Assembly: GCA_905182985.1 (NCBI GenBank)
Contig: CAJJDN010000067.1
Location: 334,452-398,451 of the forward strand
Direction: 5' to 3'
DNA length: 64,000 bases
Source: Paramecium sonneborni
Lineage: Eukaryota > Ciliophora > Oligohymenophorea > Peniculida > Parameciidae
Shown: one piece after another, positions 39,722-51,831 of the stretch
Numbering within the stretch: position 1 is the first letter of the stretch
How the letters are laid out: each line of letters starts with the position of its first letter
Translations under genes and position numbers: made by a program
Notes under the pieces: model-generated
Databases searched by the model: none
Told to the model about the DNA's origin: nothing
The model's input: the letters and a program-made list of their open reading frames with translations, nothing else

Positions 39722-40721
39722 GATTATTTTATACCAAAATTATATCACATTAATTAATTTAGAATGGGATTCATATACTGATATTTTTAAAATATTTGTC
39801 TAGAAATTTTAGGTTGAAGTCAACCTAAATCTTTTTCTGATCAAAATTTCAGAATGTTTTCTCTTAGATATAATATTGTGATTTAAAAACAAAAAGGAAG
39901 CTTTAATTAATTTATATATAATAAAGTTTTCATGATTGTAGTATCTTTGAGTTTATGTTTGACAAAAGTAAAGCAAATAATAATTTAGGCAATATCCTTA
40001 AGTATTATTAACTCTAAAACTTAAAATATTAGCATAGTTATTTTATTATATTAAATCTATTGATTTGCGATTGTATTGGTGTGAGATATAGATTTTTAAT
40101 ATATTTGGTTATATTTATGTTTTATAAAAAATAGAAATTTGTAAAAACAATTATGTTAAGTTAAGAATATCAATGAGAATATATTAAAAACTCTCTTTGA
40201 AATATTGTAAATAAAATGATATATTTAATAATAAAAATAAAAAAATCAATAATGAGAATAATTTATTTACCTTGAGTGTTGTGCTGAATTGTTATTTCAA
40301 TTCCTATGTTTTTCAACAATAATAATATGCTCTATAAGTAGCTTTAAAATTTGAGAAGTTCATCAAATAGACTATTATGATTACAAGAAAAGTATGGATA
40401 AATACATGAATTATTCATGAAATGATAAAATAATCAGTAGAAGCAAAGAAATAGAAAAAGTGAGAAAATTGTTATTTTTATTTTCAGCTGTGGTTAGTAG
40501 ATATCTAATTCATAATATTTAAGGTATTATATTATTTTAACCAGAAAATATCAATAGCAGGCTTAATTTAATTAAATGCTACAAGAGCAAAGAATATAAG
40601 AAAAGCTAAGTATTATATATCAGGATGATTTGATGTAGTTTATATGATTTGTTAGATTTTTAATACTACATAAATATAAAATCACTAAATGAAATAATAA
40701 TATAATAATTAATTTATTACA
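39722..40721. other. 1-kb intergenic region with two inverted repeats
   Basis: The longest non-coding stretch of the window, between two divergently oriented genes. It contains a perfect 10-bp-arm inverted repeat at 39808-39829 and a nested weak hairpin at 40491-40543 (outer arms TGGTTA/TAACCA, inner ATAATA/TATTAT). No ORF with coding character and no tRNA signature was found. Confidence 0.5.
39808..39829. repeat. 10-bp inverted repeat with 2-nt spacer upstream of the histidine kinase
   Basis: TTTAGGTTGA, AG, TCAACCTAAA: arms match perfectly and the core is less AT-rich than its surroundings. It lies 87 bp upstream of the kinase start on the minus strand. It could be a binding site for a dimeric factor; it is too short-spaced for a stable RNA hairpin. 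Confidence 0.5.
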
Positions 40722-41711
40722 ATGTAACAAAATTCACATACTAATAATTAATTTTCTTTCCACTCTACCATTAAATTCAAAAAATTACCCAAATTGGAAC
40801 CTATAATTAAATAAATCAATCAAGTTGTTCCTCTAAATACTTAAAGAGGAAGAAGCTTTAAAAACTATTTATATAACGCAACTGGAGGATAATGCAAGTT
40901 TAGAAGGAAAACTTGCACATGTTCAGAATGTGGAGGAACAAATGTATTTGTAGAAAAATTGAATGCTTTACAGCCCATAACATATATTAGAGCGCATCAT
41001 ATAAAAAAAAGAAAAAGAAAGATGCATCGAAATAAAGGAGGTGGTAGACATCTATCAGCCATGATTGCAAGAGTCCCTCCTAAAATTGAAGATATTACTA
41101 ATCTTATTCCATCTCGTAAAGAAAGAAAAGCTAAAACATTACTATAAAATTAATTTATTGAATAAACACTATTAAGATGTAAGAGATTACTAACAAAGGA
41201 TGACTCCGCTATTGGCTATGAGTATTTTTTTGCAAACGAATTAAAAATTGCATATCAAACTTAAGAATTTATGACTACTAGTACATTTGAAAAAACTCCA
41301 ACTTAAATTAAACAATAAAATGTTGCCTTAACTGGAAGTCAAAGAACAATTGATGAATCTCAAATGACATGTGTTAAGAATTTAAATATTAATTAAAGTC
41401 AAGTTCTAAATGCTCAACTTCCTAGAGTTAACTATAAAATTAAATAAAAACCTTCATTACATAGTCCTAGAGTATATTAAGACATACTTTAATCACACAA
41501 TCTTAAACCAAATAGGACTGTTGATAAATATATATCTCAAAGTACTCACTGTTCGCCAGTTCATATAAAATTGCCTTTAATTAGTTAAAAAAAAGTAACC
41601 CAAACATCAAGAAAGAAATCAGAACATATATATTTGAAAGGATCTCCTTTGAAATTATTGCTTGAATTAAAATCTTAGATTTTATTATAAAAAAAAATGA
41701 GCAAATAATGA
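40722..41711 (+). CDS. unrecognised basic protein with a Cys cluster
   Basis: An intronless ORF of 329 codons from ATG 40722 to TGA 41709-41711. A Cys cluster (C-x5-C-x-C-x2-C, in QCKFRRKTCTCSECGG) near residue 60-75 could bind a metal. It is followed by a very basic patch (HIKKRKRKMHRNKGGGRH) that looks like a nuclear localisation or nucleic-acid-binding segment. The rest is Ser/Thr/Gln/Lys-rich and probably disordered. No family is recognised. Codon use matches neighbours, with TAA as Gln throughout, so it is likely a real gene. Two further short genes follow on the same strand at 40-53 bp spacing. Confidence 0.75.
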
Positions 41712-41751
41712 GTTTTGTTTTTAACGACTATTTAATACCATTAATTATTTA

Positions 41752-42325
41752 ATGAATGCCAACTACTCTATTTACTTACAAGAAATTAAAGAGAATTGTG
41801 CTCCCTTATAGGACATTTAACTGAGTCACAAAAAATCTCTCCCTTAGATAATTGAATCCATTACCTAAAAAATCCCTTAAGTTAAAAAAAAAAGCATCCA
41901 TAAAATATGTTCTCAACAAGTATGCTTATCAATTTAATTTTATAATAATAGGAATAAAGAATATATTCTAATATTCATAAACTCAAAAAATATAATCTTC
42001 TCATGGAAATTGGATAAGTTAATCCTTAATTACACTAAGAATTGTAAAACACGAGTAATCATCAACTTTCTTAGAAATTAGGTAAATTTTAACATCTATG
42101 TTTCAAGTTGAGTATCAAAAAATAAAATAGTTATAAGGAGAACTAATTCTTGAAAATTAAGATTAAACAAACAACATAAACGATTGTTTTTAATAAAATG
42201 ATATTATATGTTCAGGAAGAAAGTTATTTCTGAAACCTTGCATAAGAAACATTATGGATGATTATGAAAATCGATATAATGAATATAGCGATTCGTACAT
42301 CAATAAATATCTGGATCTAAATTGA
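41752..42325 (+). CDS. unrecognised 171-aa protein
   Basis: Exons 41752-41919, 41952-42081 and 42108-42325 with introns of 32 and 26 nt; stop TGA 42323-42325. Both introns are needed to leave frames with TGA and give a smooth hydrophilic sequence, partly helical (QKLVEYQKIKQLQGELILE) and ending in an acidic Tyr/Asp/Asn tail (MDDYENRYNEYSDSYIN). No membrane segment, motif or family is recognised. It starts 41 bp after the preceding stop. Function unknown. Confidence 0.65.
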
Positions 42326-42377
42326 TAAATAAATAATAGTTATATTTCTTTATTTTATTATAAATTGTCTTAATATT

Positions 42378-42954
42378 ATGCAATAACTTTACCCTAGAAT
42401 AAGAGCATCATCAGTTTAAGAACAAGGAGAACAGAGAGCCAAATTACCAAATATACTTACACCTACCTTTGCAGATTGGAAAATTATAAGTGATACTAAA
42501 GCTCACCCTAAGGTTAGCAGAAGGAATCCTCTATTTAAATTTGGTTTGATTCCACCAAAAAAGGCTGTTACACCTTAATCGTCTGCTAATTAAAATCCTT
42601 AAGATTTTAGAGGACTTAAATCAGAGGAACAAAGTTAAAGGATGAAAGAAAAAATTGTTGAAGACAGAGTAAGCACAACAGAAACAAATAATCTTTAATA
42701 ATTTGAATAAGAAAAAAAATATTTTCAATTGCGAAATAGATCTGTAAGCGGACCCAAAAATACAAATCAATTAGTATACCTTCCAATAATATTTTAAGTT
42801 GATTGAATGCAAATAATTATTTGACAATCAAAAAAAAGCCTTTGAAGAAATATTAAAATAAAATCATTTATATAATAAATATTCTAAAATTATAGATAAG
42901 GAATAATAAATGACAAATTAGAAAATAATGTAAATTTTTAACTTATATAAATGA
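42378..42954 (+). CDS. unrecognised 183-aa protein
   Basis: Exons 42378-42773 and 42799-42954 with a 25-nt intron; stop 42952-42954. The N-terminal half is basic and Pro/Ser-rich (probably disordered); the C-terminal 80 residues are predicted helical with many Lys/Glu/Gln. Without the intron the frame ends in TGA at once; with it, coding character continues for 52 codons. No family recognised. Confidence 0.65.
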
Positions 42955-43293
42955 CAGATTTATGTATATATTATTAAATAAATTCTCAAAAATAACCCTT
43001 AATATATATTATTAAAATTTAATACCTGAAGTTTTTTAATAAGATTCATATTTATTGTTTTTTATTTTAAAATTCAACTAAATAGAATAAATAAACAAAA
43101 TTATCATATTTAAGGAATTTATTGAGTGAGATTAAAACATGATTTCATCAATTTTAATTAAAATTAAGATTAATTGTCATTTTTTATTAAAATTAAGAAA
43201 ACTTTTTTATGATTAATTTTTATTGATAAATATGACTTTCAACAATGAACTTAACATAAATATATATTCTAAGTTATAATTTGTATATATAAA
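42955..43293. other. intergenic, convergent 3' ends
   Basis: 339 bp between the ends of a plus-strand and a minus-strand gene. Very AT-rich, no coding or structural signal seen. Confidence 0.5.
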
Positions 43294-43918
43294 TCAGTAT
43301 ATTGTTTAGAAGAATGGTTGAGGCTTTTAATACTCCAAATCAATGGCCTTTCTTGATTTGTTATATTTACCATAATATTCCATGCATGTAAAAGTAAATC
43401 TTATATTTGAGACAAGAAGAATACCTAATGTAATTTCCGAATTTAGCAGTTCTTAAATATTCTCTTGGAATGCCGGTTTTGACTAAATCATCAGCATAGA
43501 CGAATATATCTGACCCATCCTAGTCCATAACAATAAATCCATAGTTTTTGTTCTCATCAAAGAACTTAAGATAGCCAGTGTTTCTATTCTTTTTTGGTTA
43601 TTCAAGTGCAAGTTCTTAAAGTAGTTGAGTGACTGAAACTTAAGGGTCCTAAACAAATCGATTGCATTCCTAAATGATTTAATCTCCTTCAATGTTGCTT
43701 TCTTCTATGAGTTATTACTTATACTAAAAAAACATTGTTTATAATCTTACATAATTTCTTGGGTATGAGGAACTCTTTTTTATTTATGGAGGCTTATAGA
43801 TTTGCTCAAATTTGAATGTATCATAGTCTAAATCATTTTCGCTCATCTTAGTCGAGAAATCTTCGAATTCTGATCTAGATGGAGACAATTACAAATCAAT
43901 CAACTTAACAGGGAACAT
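43294..43918 (-). CDS. cold-shock-domain-like protein
   Basis: Start 43918, introns 43724-43750 (27 nt) and 43400-43424 (25 nt), stop 43296-43294; 190 aa. After an acidic Ser-rich N-terminus of 85 residues comes NRNTGYLKFFDENKNYGFI followed by GSDIFVYADDL, which matches the cold-shock domain (G-x-x-K/W-F-[DN]-x-x-x-x-Y-G-F-I, then DIFVH). Such domains bind single-stranded RNA or DNA and act in mRNA stability or translation. RNP1 is conserved as NYGFI; the RNP2 His is replaced by Tyr (FVYA). The end of the domain spans the last intron. Confident in the fold, not in the cellular role. Confidence 0.8.
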
Positions 43919-44538
43919 TTATAGACAGATAATTAAAATATTTATGAATAATTTTATTTATTTTCTTTATATACACTCTTGATTAAGCAAAGAAATATTC
44001 ATCTTATTTATTTTAATGCTTTTTAATTGTTTGCCTTCTTAATTATTATACATTAAACTATATAATCTATCCAATTTCAATCTTTGTATAAATTTAAAAA
44101 AATTTATGGCAATATTATTAGTTAAAATATTTTTTATAATATTTTAATTTTATCTTATTAAATAAGTAACTAAATACAAAAAACAACACGTTAAATTTGA
44201 TTTTCAAGGTATATCTAATGCAGAGTAAAGTCACAGATTATAACAGCTTATTTATTGAAAAATGAATGTTCAGATATTATAGATAATTTGAAAGAATGGA
44301 TAGATATATATAAGAATTATTAAGAACATAAAATAAGATGTTAAAAAACCTCTAATATTATAAAGTAGATATTTATAAATAATAATTAAAGTTATATAGA
44401 AAGCTTTAAAATATAACATTATAATTAAAAATAGAAATTTATTTTAAAGAGAAAAAGAGATTCTAAATAGATGAATAAGTTAAAGCTATTAACAAATTAG
44501 AAACAATCTATAGCTTAAATAATGAAATAAAAAATTAA
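43919..44538. other. intergenic with a doubtful + strand ORF
   Basis: 620 bp. A + strand ORF from ATG 44266 is helical and Lys/Gln-rich for about 90 codons but then runs through a T13 tract into the oppositely oriented gene; I do not call it. Otherwise nothing seen. Confidence 0.4.
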
Positions 44539-47500
44539 TCAAAATAATTTTTTTTTTTTTCTTGTTTAAATTTCTCTAATTTAGATAGTCGCTTATTATT
44601 AAAGATGATCTCCATTTACTATAGAATGCAATATGTTAGCTAATTTATCTGCTAATTCACGAACTTCTGATTTAGGAGGATTAAAGATATAAGCATTATT
44701 TCTAATTCTTTCTACATCATTAAGAATTTAATCTTTACTTCTATAAAAGTCATTTTCTAATCTTAAATATAGAATGTATAGAATACCTTCTTTAAATAAG
44801 TGTAATATAGCTCATCAATGGAACTAAATCTAAATATTCAGGATACTATGAGACATCAACTTCATTTGAAAAGAAAAAGGCTATCTTACTTTATTTTTTG
44901 ATCATAGTATTGATATCTTTATTAATTGATTGAGCTTCATTAGTTGTTAGTGCTGATTATAAGGATGCTCCTTGAATTTCAATTGATTTATTAGATTTTG
45001 TGATCATAGATGCAATTTCCCAAAAATTTAAATGACAATAAGCAATCATAAATTTTTAATTTCTCAATTAATATGTTTCATCACTGATTCTTTTACATTT
45101 TAAGACTTGCCAATCACTAGCATTCAAATAATTGTCAGGTGTTTCTTAAGCTATAAATTAGTATTAATGACCAAATCCATTATCTTTATCTGTATCAGTT
45201 TGGAAGCTAATTTGTGATTGATTTAAAAAAGGCCGAATTTATTTAACACTCGAAGTATATGATTATTCAAGTATGAGATAGGGATCACAATCATAAGAAT
45301 AAAAACATTTGAAAATCAAATCTTTAGTTTAAAGTTCAAAAACTTAGATAATATATGAATTTTAATTAACTTATCTTTTAAAGATAGTATTAAATACTGG
45401 AAAGATATAATTAATATTAAGAACTTTGCAATATACAAAATTAGCTGATTCTTAATCTTATAGTATATCTCCAGGAAAAACAATAGCTTTTTTAGATACT
45501 GAATCTATGGATAATTGTGATAAATCTAGATTGTGTAAACATTTCTAAAGATATTGTTCATATCCTTTAGTGAAGAATATTACATCATCTCCTATTTAAG
45601 GTGAATTGGTATCATCACTTAAATATTTATCTCTTAAATGATCTGCTTATCTAATTTAAGGTTATTTTTTTCGTTAAAATTAAGCTATACAATTTATACA
45701 AATTTTTTTTTGAGATCCAAAATCTAATTCACTTAAAAATAAACGTATTTCACTGCATTCTTAATGATAAGCAGATTTGCATTCAGGACAACGTACTACA
45801 TTATCCATTAAGATTCTACATCGAGTACATTATTCAGTGACTTAAGATCTATTACGTCTTAATTCATTTTATTATCTATGATTATTAAGAATCTATAATC
45901 TTATTTATAGAGTTCTTTGATTTCTTCTAGATCTTGTTTATAATGGAGATTATTCAATTTAAGCTTCATCTTTTATATATTAATTACTTTGTTTACTATT
46001 TTCTTCTTCACTTTCACTTTCAATAACTTTTTTTCTTCTTTGACTTTATTTTTTGGATTCATTAATATTAATATTTATTTGTTATTGTATTTATTAAGAA
46101 ATTTATGGACTACTGTCTTCATCATCTTTAATTAAAGCTCTTTTCATTAATTCTCCTGATTTTTGTTCATTTTTTTTGATTAATTTTGCATTATGGCTAG
46201 ATGGTGATCTCTCTTAAATAGGTTAATTTGCTACTTCTATAATTTCACATTCTAATTTTTATATTCTCACTTAATCTTAAATTTTCATTTATTCTTTTAT
46301 ATCATTAATAATTTTAATTTCCATTTATTTCATTTCAGTAAAATAACCTTAAAACATCTCTTCATTTTTCATATTATCTATTGCAATCCCTTTAGACATT
46401 TATATATAAGTTAATAATTTTGGTTTTTAAAGATTGACACTTCTCTTTCCTAAACAATCCTAAGATATTAAGAAAGGAAAGAGGGATTTAAAATTATTTT
46501 AGAAATTATATTGATATGGCATTCTATAGAAATTACATATACTACCTCTATCAACATAACAAAATTCCATATCAGAATCTAAAGCCATAACTCTAAATCC
46601 ATCTGATTCATCAATAATAGGATGTTCAGAATCTGAAACATAAAATTATTCAACAGGTGTTTAATCAAATATTTCCTAAATACCAAAACCATAAATAGAA
46701 AATGAACCATAATCTGTAGATACAACAAAGGTCATTCCATTAGGACTGAAACATCCATCTTTTAAAGGAACCTCTAAATTTGGTAATTTCAAATGATATC
46801 CTCTTTCATGAAATACTTTTAATGGTATACCCTTTTCGACATTCCATAAAATAATTAATCCATTTTCATCTGCTGATAATGCTACTTCTTCATAAATAGG
46901 ATGTGCTTCCAAAAATACAACATGAGAATCCAATTTCAATTATGGTAAACTCTCTTAATCCATATGATGAATAACTTAATTTTCATGTGTTGAATAAACC
47001 TATATTTATGTTTTAGATTTTTCTTCATCTCCTTTTTTCTTCAATTTTTTACTAAATGATGCTAAAGCATATGTACTTTTAGCAGACCAAGCTATTGCAA
47101 AACATTAGATTTCACCTACCCTTCTACCTTCTGTTGATTTGTATTTTAATGTTACTTATGATCTATTATGTTAATTGGCTGGAATTCCTCCTTCTTACCA
47201 TTTCCATAATCTAGCACTCCCATCAAAAGAGGCTGTTAATAATTAATCTCCATCTTTTGACCAACGTGCCAAATGTACAGTAGATGAATGTTCACGCCAT
47301 TCTACTTTATTTATTGTCTTAAATAAATTTTCTGGTTTATCAAAAATTATTATTTCTCCTTAATCTGTTCCCATTGCCAAATAACCCTATTTATTGAACT
47401 CCATACACAATATTCCATTTATTTTACCTTTATTTACTTTATTATAATTAACATTCAATCTTATAATTTCTGTTTAATGTTTTATTGCACTTTACTTTAT

Positions 47501-48509
47501 TTTAGTATTGAATTAAGTTCCCAAAATACTTCCATTACATTTTATTAAATCCTATACATCATATATATAAACATATCCTTTCTCACTAGCCACTGCCAAA
47601 TAATTAACATTTTATGCATTCCCTTAATAAAATACTAATACTAGGATTGGATCATCTTATGCTTCCTATTTACATAAATTATTATTATACTTTTAATGCT
47701 GCAACTGGTTTACCTATCTAAATATCCCAAACTATCACTAAACCATCGTTACTACATGATGCTAAATATTTATTGCAATAACTAATATCCATTGAATTTA
47801 TTGCCATTGTATGCCCTTTTAATGACTATAACAATAATCCATTTGATGCTGACCATATCTTAATTAATCCTAAATCATCTCCTGTTAACAATAATTAACC
47901 AGTTCTAAAAAGTCTACATATTTTTTATTTACCTGTCATAAATTACATTATAGACTGGTATATATGGATCTTCTTAATCTTAATTATCTGGATGTAGAGC
48001 ATGTCCAAAACAAGTCTTTAATTTTCTCATGAATTCCACTGGTGATAATTAATCTTGGCGCACTACTCGACCACCATTCAATTATTAAAGTGATTATGAT
48101 TTGTTTCTTATGTTCTCATATCTTTATTGTCTTTAAGGCTCAGGTATTTCTCTAGCTATATATTCTTAAAGCATCTTTTAGATAACACTTTCATGAGAAG
48201 GACTTAATTTTGTAGAGATTAAATTTTTAAGATTCAAATCTAGACCGATGCATCATTAATTTATATACCATTAGCCTATAAAATGTGTCCACGCTTATGA
48301 CCATTCTTCTAATTGAAGAAATTCTCTAATCCTTCTAGAAGATGTTTTTCACATTAAAGCTCGTTCAAGTGATTCAGGATCATTTATGCACAGATCCTCT
48401 GCTGCTGACTCTCTAAAATAGTCGACTTTTGCAGCTTCTTTTTGTAGTATGATATCAATCGTGCTTCAATCAACTTTTTCCCTTGGTTCTCTTCAAAGCT
48501 GTTTTACAT
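44539..48509 (-). CDS. WD40-PHD-bromodomain protein (BRWD/PHIP-like)
   Basis: Start 48509; introns 48240-48268 (29 nt), 47905-47932 (28), 47666-47690 (25), 44762-44786 (25); stop 44541-44539; 1,287 aa. WD40 repeats occupy about residues 170-620 (LLLTGDDLGLIKIWSASNG, YLASCSNDGLVIVWDIQ, LLTASFDGSARLWKW). A PHD-like C4HC3 finger follows near 800 (CTRCRI...CPECKSAYHQEC...CINC). A bromodomain closes the protein (DYPEYLDLVPLMSYI...DVERIRNNAYIFNPP.. KSEVRELADKL) with the acetyl-lysine Asn in NAYIFN. BRWD/PHIP proteins combine WD40 and bromodomains in chromatin; the PHD finger is an addition. The first 80 residues are the least certain: another frame there also looks protein-like but carries four TGAs. 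Confidence 0.9.
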
Positions 48510-49082
48510 TCCTAAAATGCATAATTCTTACAAAAAGTAATACCTTTTTCTAGTATAAAAAATTAGAGGCTTTAAATATGATATTTTAATCAATTATTTA
48601 ATCAACGATGTAGGGGGTTTAAATACAAATAGGAATGGTTCCTAACCATATTGTAAATCATTAACATAATATCATAAAAAACAAAAAAACACAAATTCGA
48701 AAAAATAGATCATTTTCTCTGCGCCTTAATTACATTATTTTTTATTATATATTTACATTATAAATTATAATTAATTTCCAAAAAACAATCTGAATTTCTA
48801 CTTAAAAACAACTCCAATTCTCATCTAAAAGCCTGAATCTCTCTTAATCTACCATAAAATCTTATTATATCAAAAAATTAAAATTAATCGTTACTTTTTT
48901 ATTTCCCCTCCTCTTGTCCTCAATAAAATATCTATATAATCCTAAAATGTAACCTTTTTTAATTTATAACAAAAATTTACAATTAGCTATTAACTTATCT
49001 CAATTCTAAATTAGAAAATATTATTTATTTGCAATATTCACAAAAATATAAATGAATAATGGATAAACAATATGTAATGATT
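48510..49082. other. intergenic, no gene seen
   Basis: 573 bp upstream of the BRWD-like gene. It contains a short inverted repeat (ATGGTT-cct-AACCAT near 48636-48650) but no coding or tRNA-like signal. Confidence 0.45.
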
Positions 49083-49292
49083 TCAAATCTCTTTTACATC
49101 GTTCAGATCACTTTACTGATATTGCTCAAAGAAATCACGAGTTATTTAGTCTTTGTTTCTTATTTCTTCTGGCAAAGATGTCAATAAATGATAGATAAAA
49201 TGTTCTAAAGGTTTGTTTGGTCTTGTTGTAATAAGTTCTTTGTATCCATTTGAGATGATTTGATTAAACTTTTCTTATTCTTATTAGTTCAT
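49083..49292 (-). CDS. 69-aa RIIa/Dpy-30-like helical protein
   Basis: An intronless ORF from 49292 to TGA 49085-49083. The centre reads NGYKELITTRPNKPLEHFIYHLL, which fits the RIIa/Dpy-30 docking-dimerisation pattern (L-x-x-L/I-x-x-x-RP-x-x-P-L-x-[FY]-[IL]-x-x-x-L). Such four-helix dimers bind amphipathic anchors, in PKA regulatory subunits, in COMPASS Dpy-30, and in many radial-spoke and other ciliary proteins. The ORF is preceded 41 bp upstream by the end of another minus-strand gene and no intron can join them. A ciliary or PKA-anchoring role is inference. Confidence 0.6.
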
Positions 49293-49333
49293 TTATATTT
49301 ATTAATAATATAGTAAGAAAATTATATGTTAAT

Positions 49334-49792
49334 TCAAATAAAACTCCAAAGTTGTGTCTTATCTGTAATTGAATTGTTTTTCCAGTTAGAGTATTCCATA
49401 GATAGTTCTGCAATTTGTGTATAAAATTAATAAAACTTTGTACTAACTTCCTCAGTAAGAAGTTATTCTCTTATTAATTCGTCAATCTTAAAAGCTATTT
49501 TTTCCATGAGCTCTAATACTATTCCTACTGCCACTTCATCAATAGGATGGTTCATTCTTTAACTTATCAAAATTTGATTAATGGCTTTTCTAAGCTATAT
49601 AATCTAAACTGTTCTTTCACAAGACTTCAATTAGTTTAACATTTTGTTCATTTTGAACCATGTATTTAATATTTTAGATTAAATTTCAATCAAAGTTAGA
49701 GGTTTAGCAATAGCATTTTCATTTTCTATTTTTATTAAACGGATTAGATTTGCTGACTTTTCTTTATTTTTTTTTGCAATACATATGCCCAT
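49334..49792 (-). CDS. unrecognised 152-aa protein with MGxC N-terminus
   Basis: Intronless, 49792 to TGA 49336-49334. It begins MGICIAKKNK: Gly2, Cys4 and the basic residues after them form a typical N-myristoylation plus palmitoylation signal, so membrane attachment is plausible. The remainder is predicted almost wholly helical with alternating Leu/Ile and Lys/Glu. No family recognised. It is followed 41 bp downstream by the RIIa-like ORF, but Paramecium genes are normally transcribed singly, so co-regulation is not implied. Confidence 0.6.
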
Positions 49793-49927
49793 TATAAAAT
49801 GAAGATTTAATATTAATTAGAAAATTATCCATTTAATAAGTGATATTTATAATTGATATAAAATATCTTGAAATGTAATATTTAATTTTTAATTTAAATA
49901 TTCAGAATATAAAATTAAACATAGAAT

Positions 49928-51831
49928 TCATTGAAATCCTTAAGGGTTACTTTTAGAAGGTGAATTTTAGGAATTTTAATTTCCAAATTTGTCAATTAAA
50001 ATTTTGTAATCAAATAATTTGGAGCCATCAAATTATTTATATATAAAGAATCCCAAAAACTCTTTTTATCTATCATCTAAAAGAATGTTACTACCCTAAA
50101 TTGCATTTTTGAATTCCATTTCATTACATAATTCACTATATTAAGAGTTTGTTTTTTTCTAACTCATGATTTTTATTTATTCAACAATAGATTATCTGAA
50201 TTTCCAAATTTATTAACTTATGATGAACATAATTTGATTTTATTATTCAATATCAAATAATTAATACTTTCCTACAATATTTTTGAACACACTTTTTATC
50301 ACACAATTATCACCTGTTTATAAAGGAGTGAATTCAACATATGGTTACGTATTATCTTCTATTAAATATCTAGCTAGAAGCAAAGCCTATTTTTATTATT
50401 GAATACAAAATGGAGACGCTTGAAGTACTTCAACTAATTCTAAAATACTCATTTCTTATTTTGATTCAAAAAATCTGTTGATTGATTCAAAAGGAATTAA
50501 TTAAGACATAAGCTAATATTTTAATTTTTTTCCAATCTCTTCAACATCACAATGATTTACTCTTGGTAATCTTTATCTAGATATTTCAACATCTGGTATG
50601 ATTTTGAAACTTTAAATCTAAGGAGATTTTGAATCCTCTCTTACCGAATCAACACTTAATCGATTTTAAATTATGAAAGATTTATCTCTATGATCCTCTT
50701 CTAAAATAATTTTTGTTTCTGATTATTATTTAAGAGAGTTACTAAGTTCAACATCAGCAAATACAAAAAAATTTTTATTTACTTTTTCATCCAAAGCTTC
50801 TTAAAATGAAGTATCAGCTTCTCTTTTATTAGTAAGCAATGACTTTTTTATTTAATATTAATCTTCCAATTCTTTCAATTATTTTTACTTCTAAAATACT
50901 AATAATTTTTATTTTTCTATTTCCATTTACATTTATGAAATGATGGTTTATTAGTTAGCTTTTTGTTGATTTAAATTATCTATAATCTCTTTATATTTAA
51001 TTTTCTTTTATATATCTTATTCATAATTTTTCCTATATATACCAAATTCATTTTAACATTATTCAAATTATTTTTTGTATCTATCTCTCATTGCTTAACA
51101 AGTTAGCAACTCTTATCTCAAACAAAGTATTTTTCTTTTTTGCTTTTAATTACTATTTGATAAAATTCTCACCTTTTCTTCCAATTCTACTGTTTGGTTG
51201 GTCAATTTATTGAATTTCTAAAAATCATTTTCTGTTTTCAAAATTTCATTAAATTGTTTGTTTAAAATCTCAAATTTAGTTTTTGTGTTGCCTAATTCCA
51301 TCTTACAATAGTTATAAGCAAAATACTTCCATTTCTTGCAGTTTCATATAGCGAGTACTCTTCTTCAAATTTTCTATCTCTGTCTATCTCTCTTAAAGCA
51401 ACATTCTTGCTTGCTTTAGCTTTTCTACTAATCTTGAACTTTAATTGTAATTGATTTAGTCTTCAGATACTTCTTATGTAGTTCCTTTATCTATTTGTTC
51501 TTTCTAAATGAATTTATGATAATCTATTTACCTCATCAAGTTTAATTTAGAATTAAAGTTATTTATTTAAATCTTTAAGTCTGGTATTTTCTTTTTTCAA
51601 TTAGATAATCTCTTCTTTTAATTATTCAATATCTTTTTAATAAAGTATATGTTATCTTCCAGATTATATTTCATTATTTGGTGAATCATAAATTTTATTA
51701 GTATATTTTCTTCCATAAAATTGGGACGTGCATAAATTCGTATTTTCAGGAGTTAAAACTGGCAATCCATTCGTCATTGATTAATTTAAAGAATATGCAG
51801 CTCGTTAGTTTTATCTTGAAATTATGTTCAT
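49928..51831 (-). CDS. unrecognised coiled-coil protein
   Basis: Start 51831, introns 51504-51531 (28 nt) and 51302-51326 (25 nt), stop 49930-49928; 616 aa. Residues 1-60 are polar and probably disordered; about 60-300 are strongly coiled-coil (IEQLKEEIIQLKKENTRL). The C-terminal 300 residues are globular and contain a Leu/Ile-rich helix pattern (SILELVEVLQASPFCIQQQ). No family recognised. Likely a cytoskeletal or cortical component by analogy only. Confidence 0.75.

Noticed and set aside
40491..40543. Nested hairpin (TGGTTA/TAACCA outside, ATAATA/TATTAT inside) as a structured RNA
   Set aside because: Arms are short and mostly A/T, easily found by chance in such DNA; noted in the region entry only.
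44266..44670. + strand helical ORF beginning MFRYYRQFERMDRY
   Set aside because: It runs through a T13 tract into the 3' end of the opposite-strand BRWD-like gene and has no sensible stop or splice.
48240..48540. A frame at the 5' end of the BRWD-like gene that looks protein-like (FRESAAEDLCINDPE, RIREFLQLEEWS) and in the same phase as downstream WD40 coding
   Set aside because: It contains four TGAs in 240 nt that cannot all be removed by plausible introns; the chosen frame has an ATG, no TGA and one ordinary 29-nt intron.
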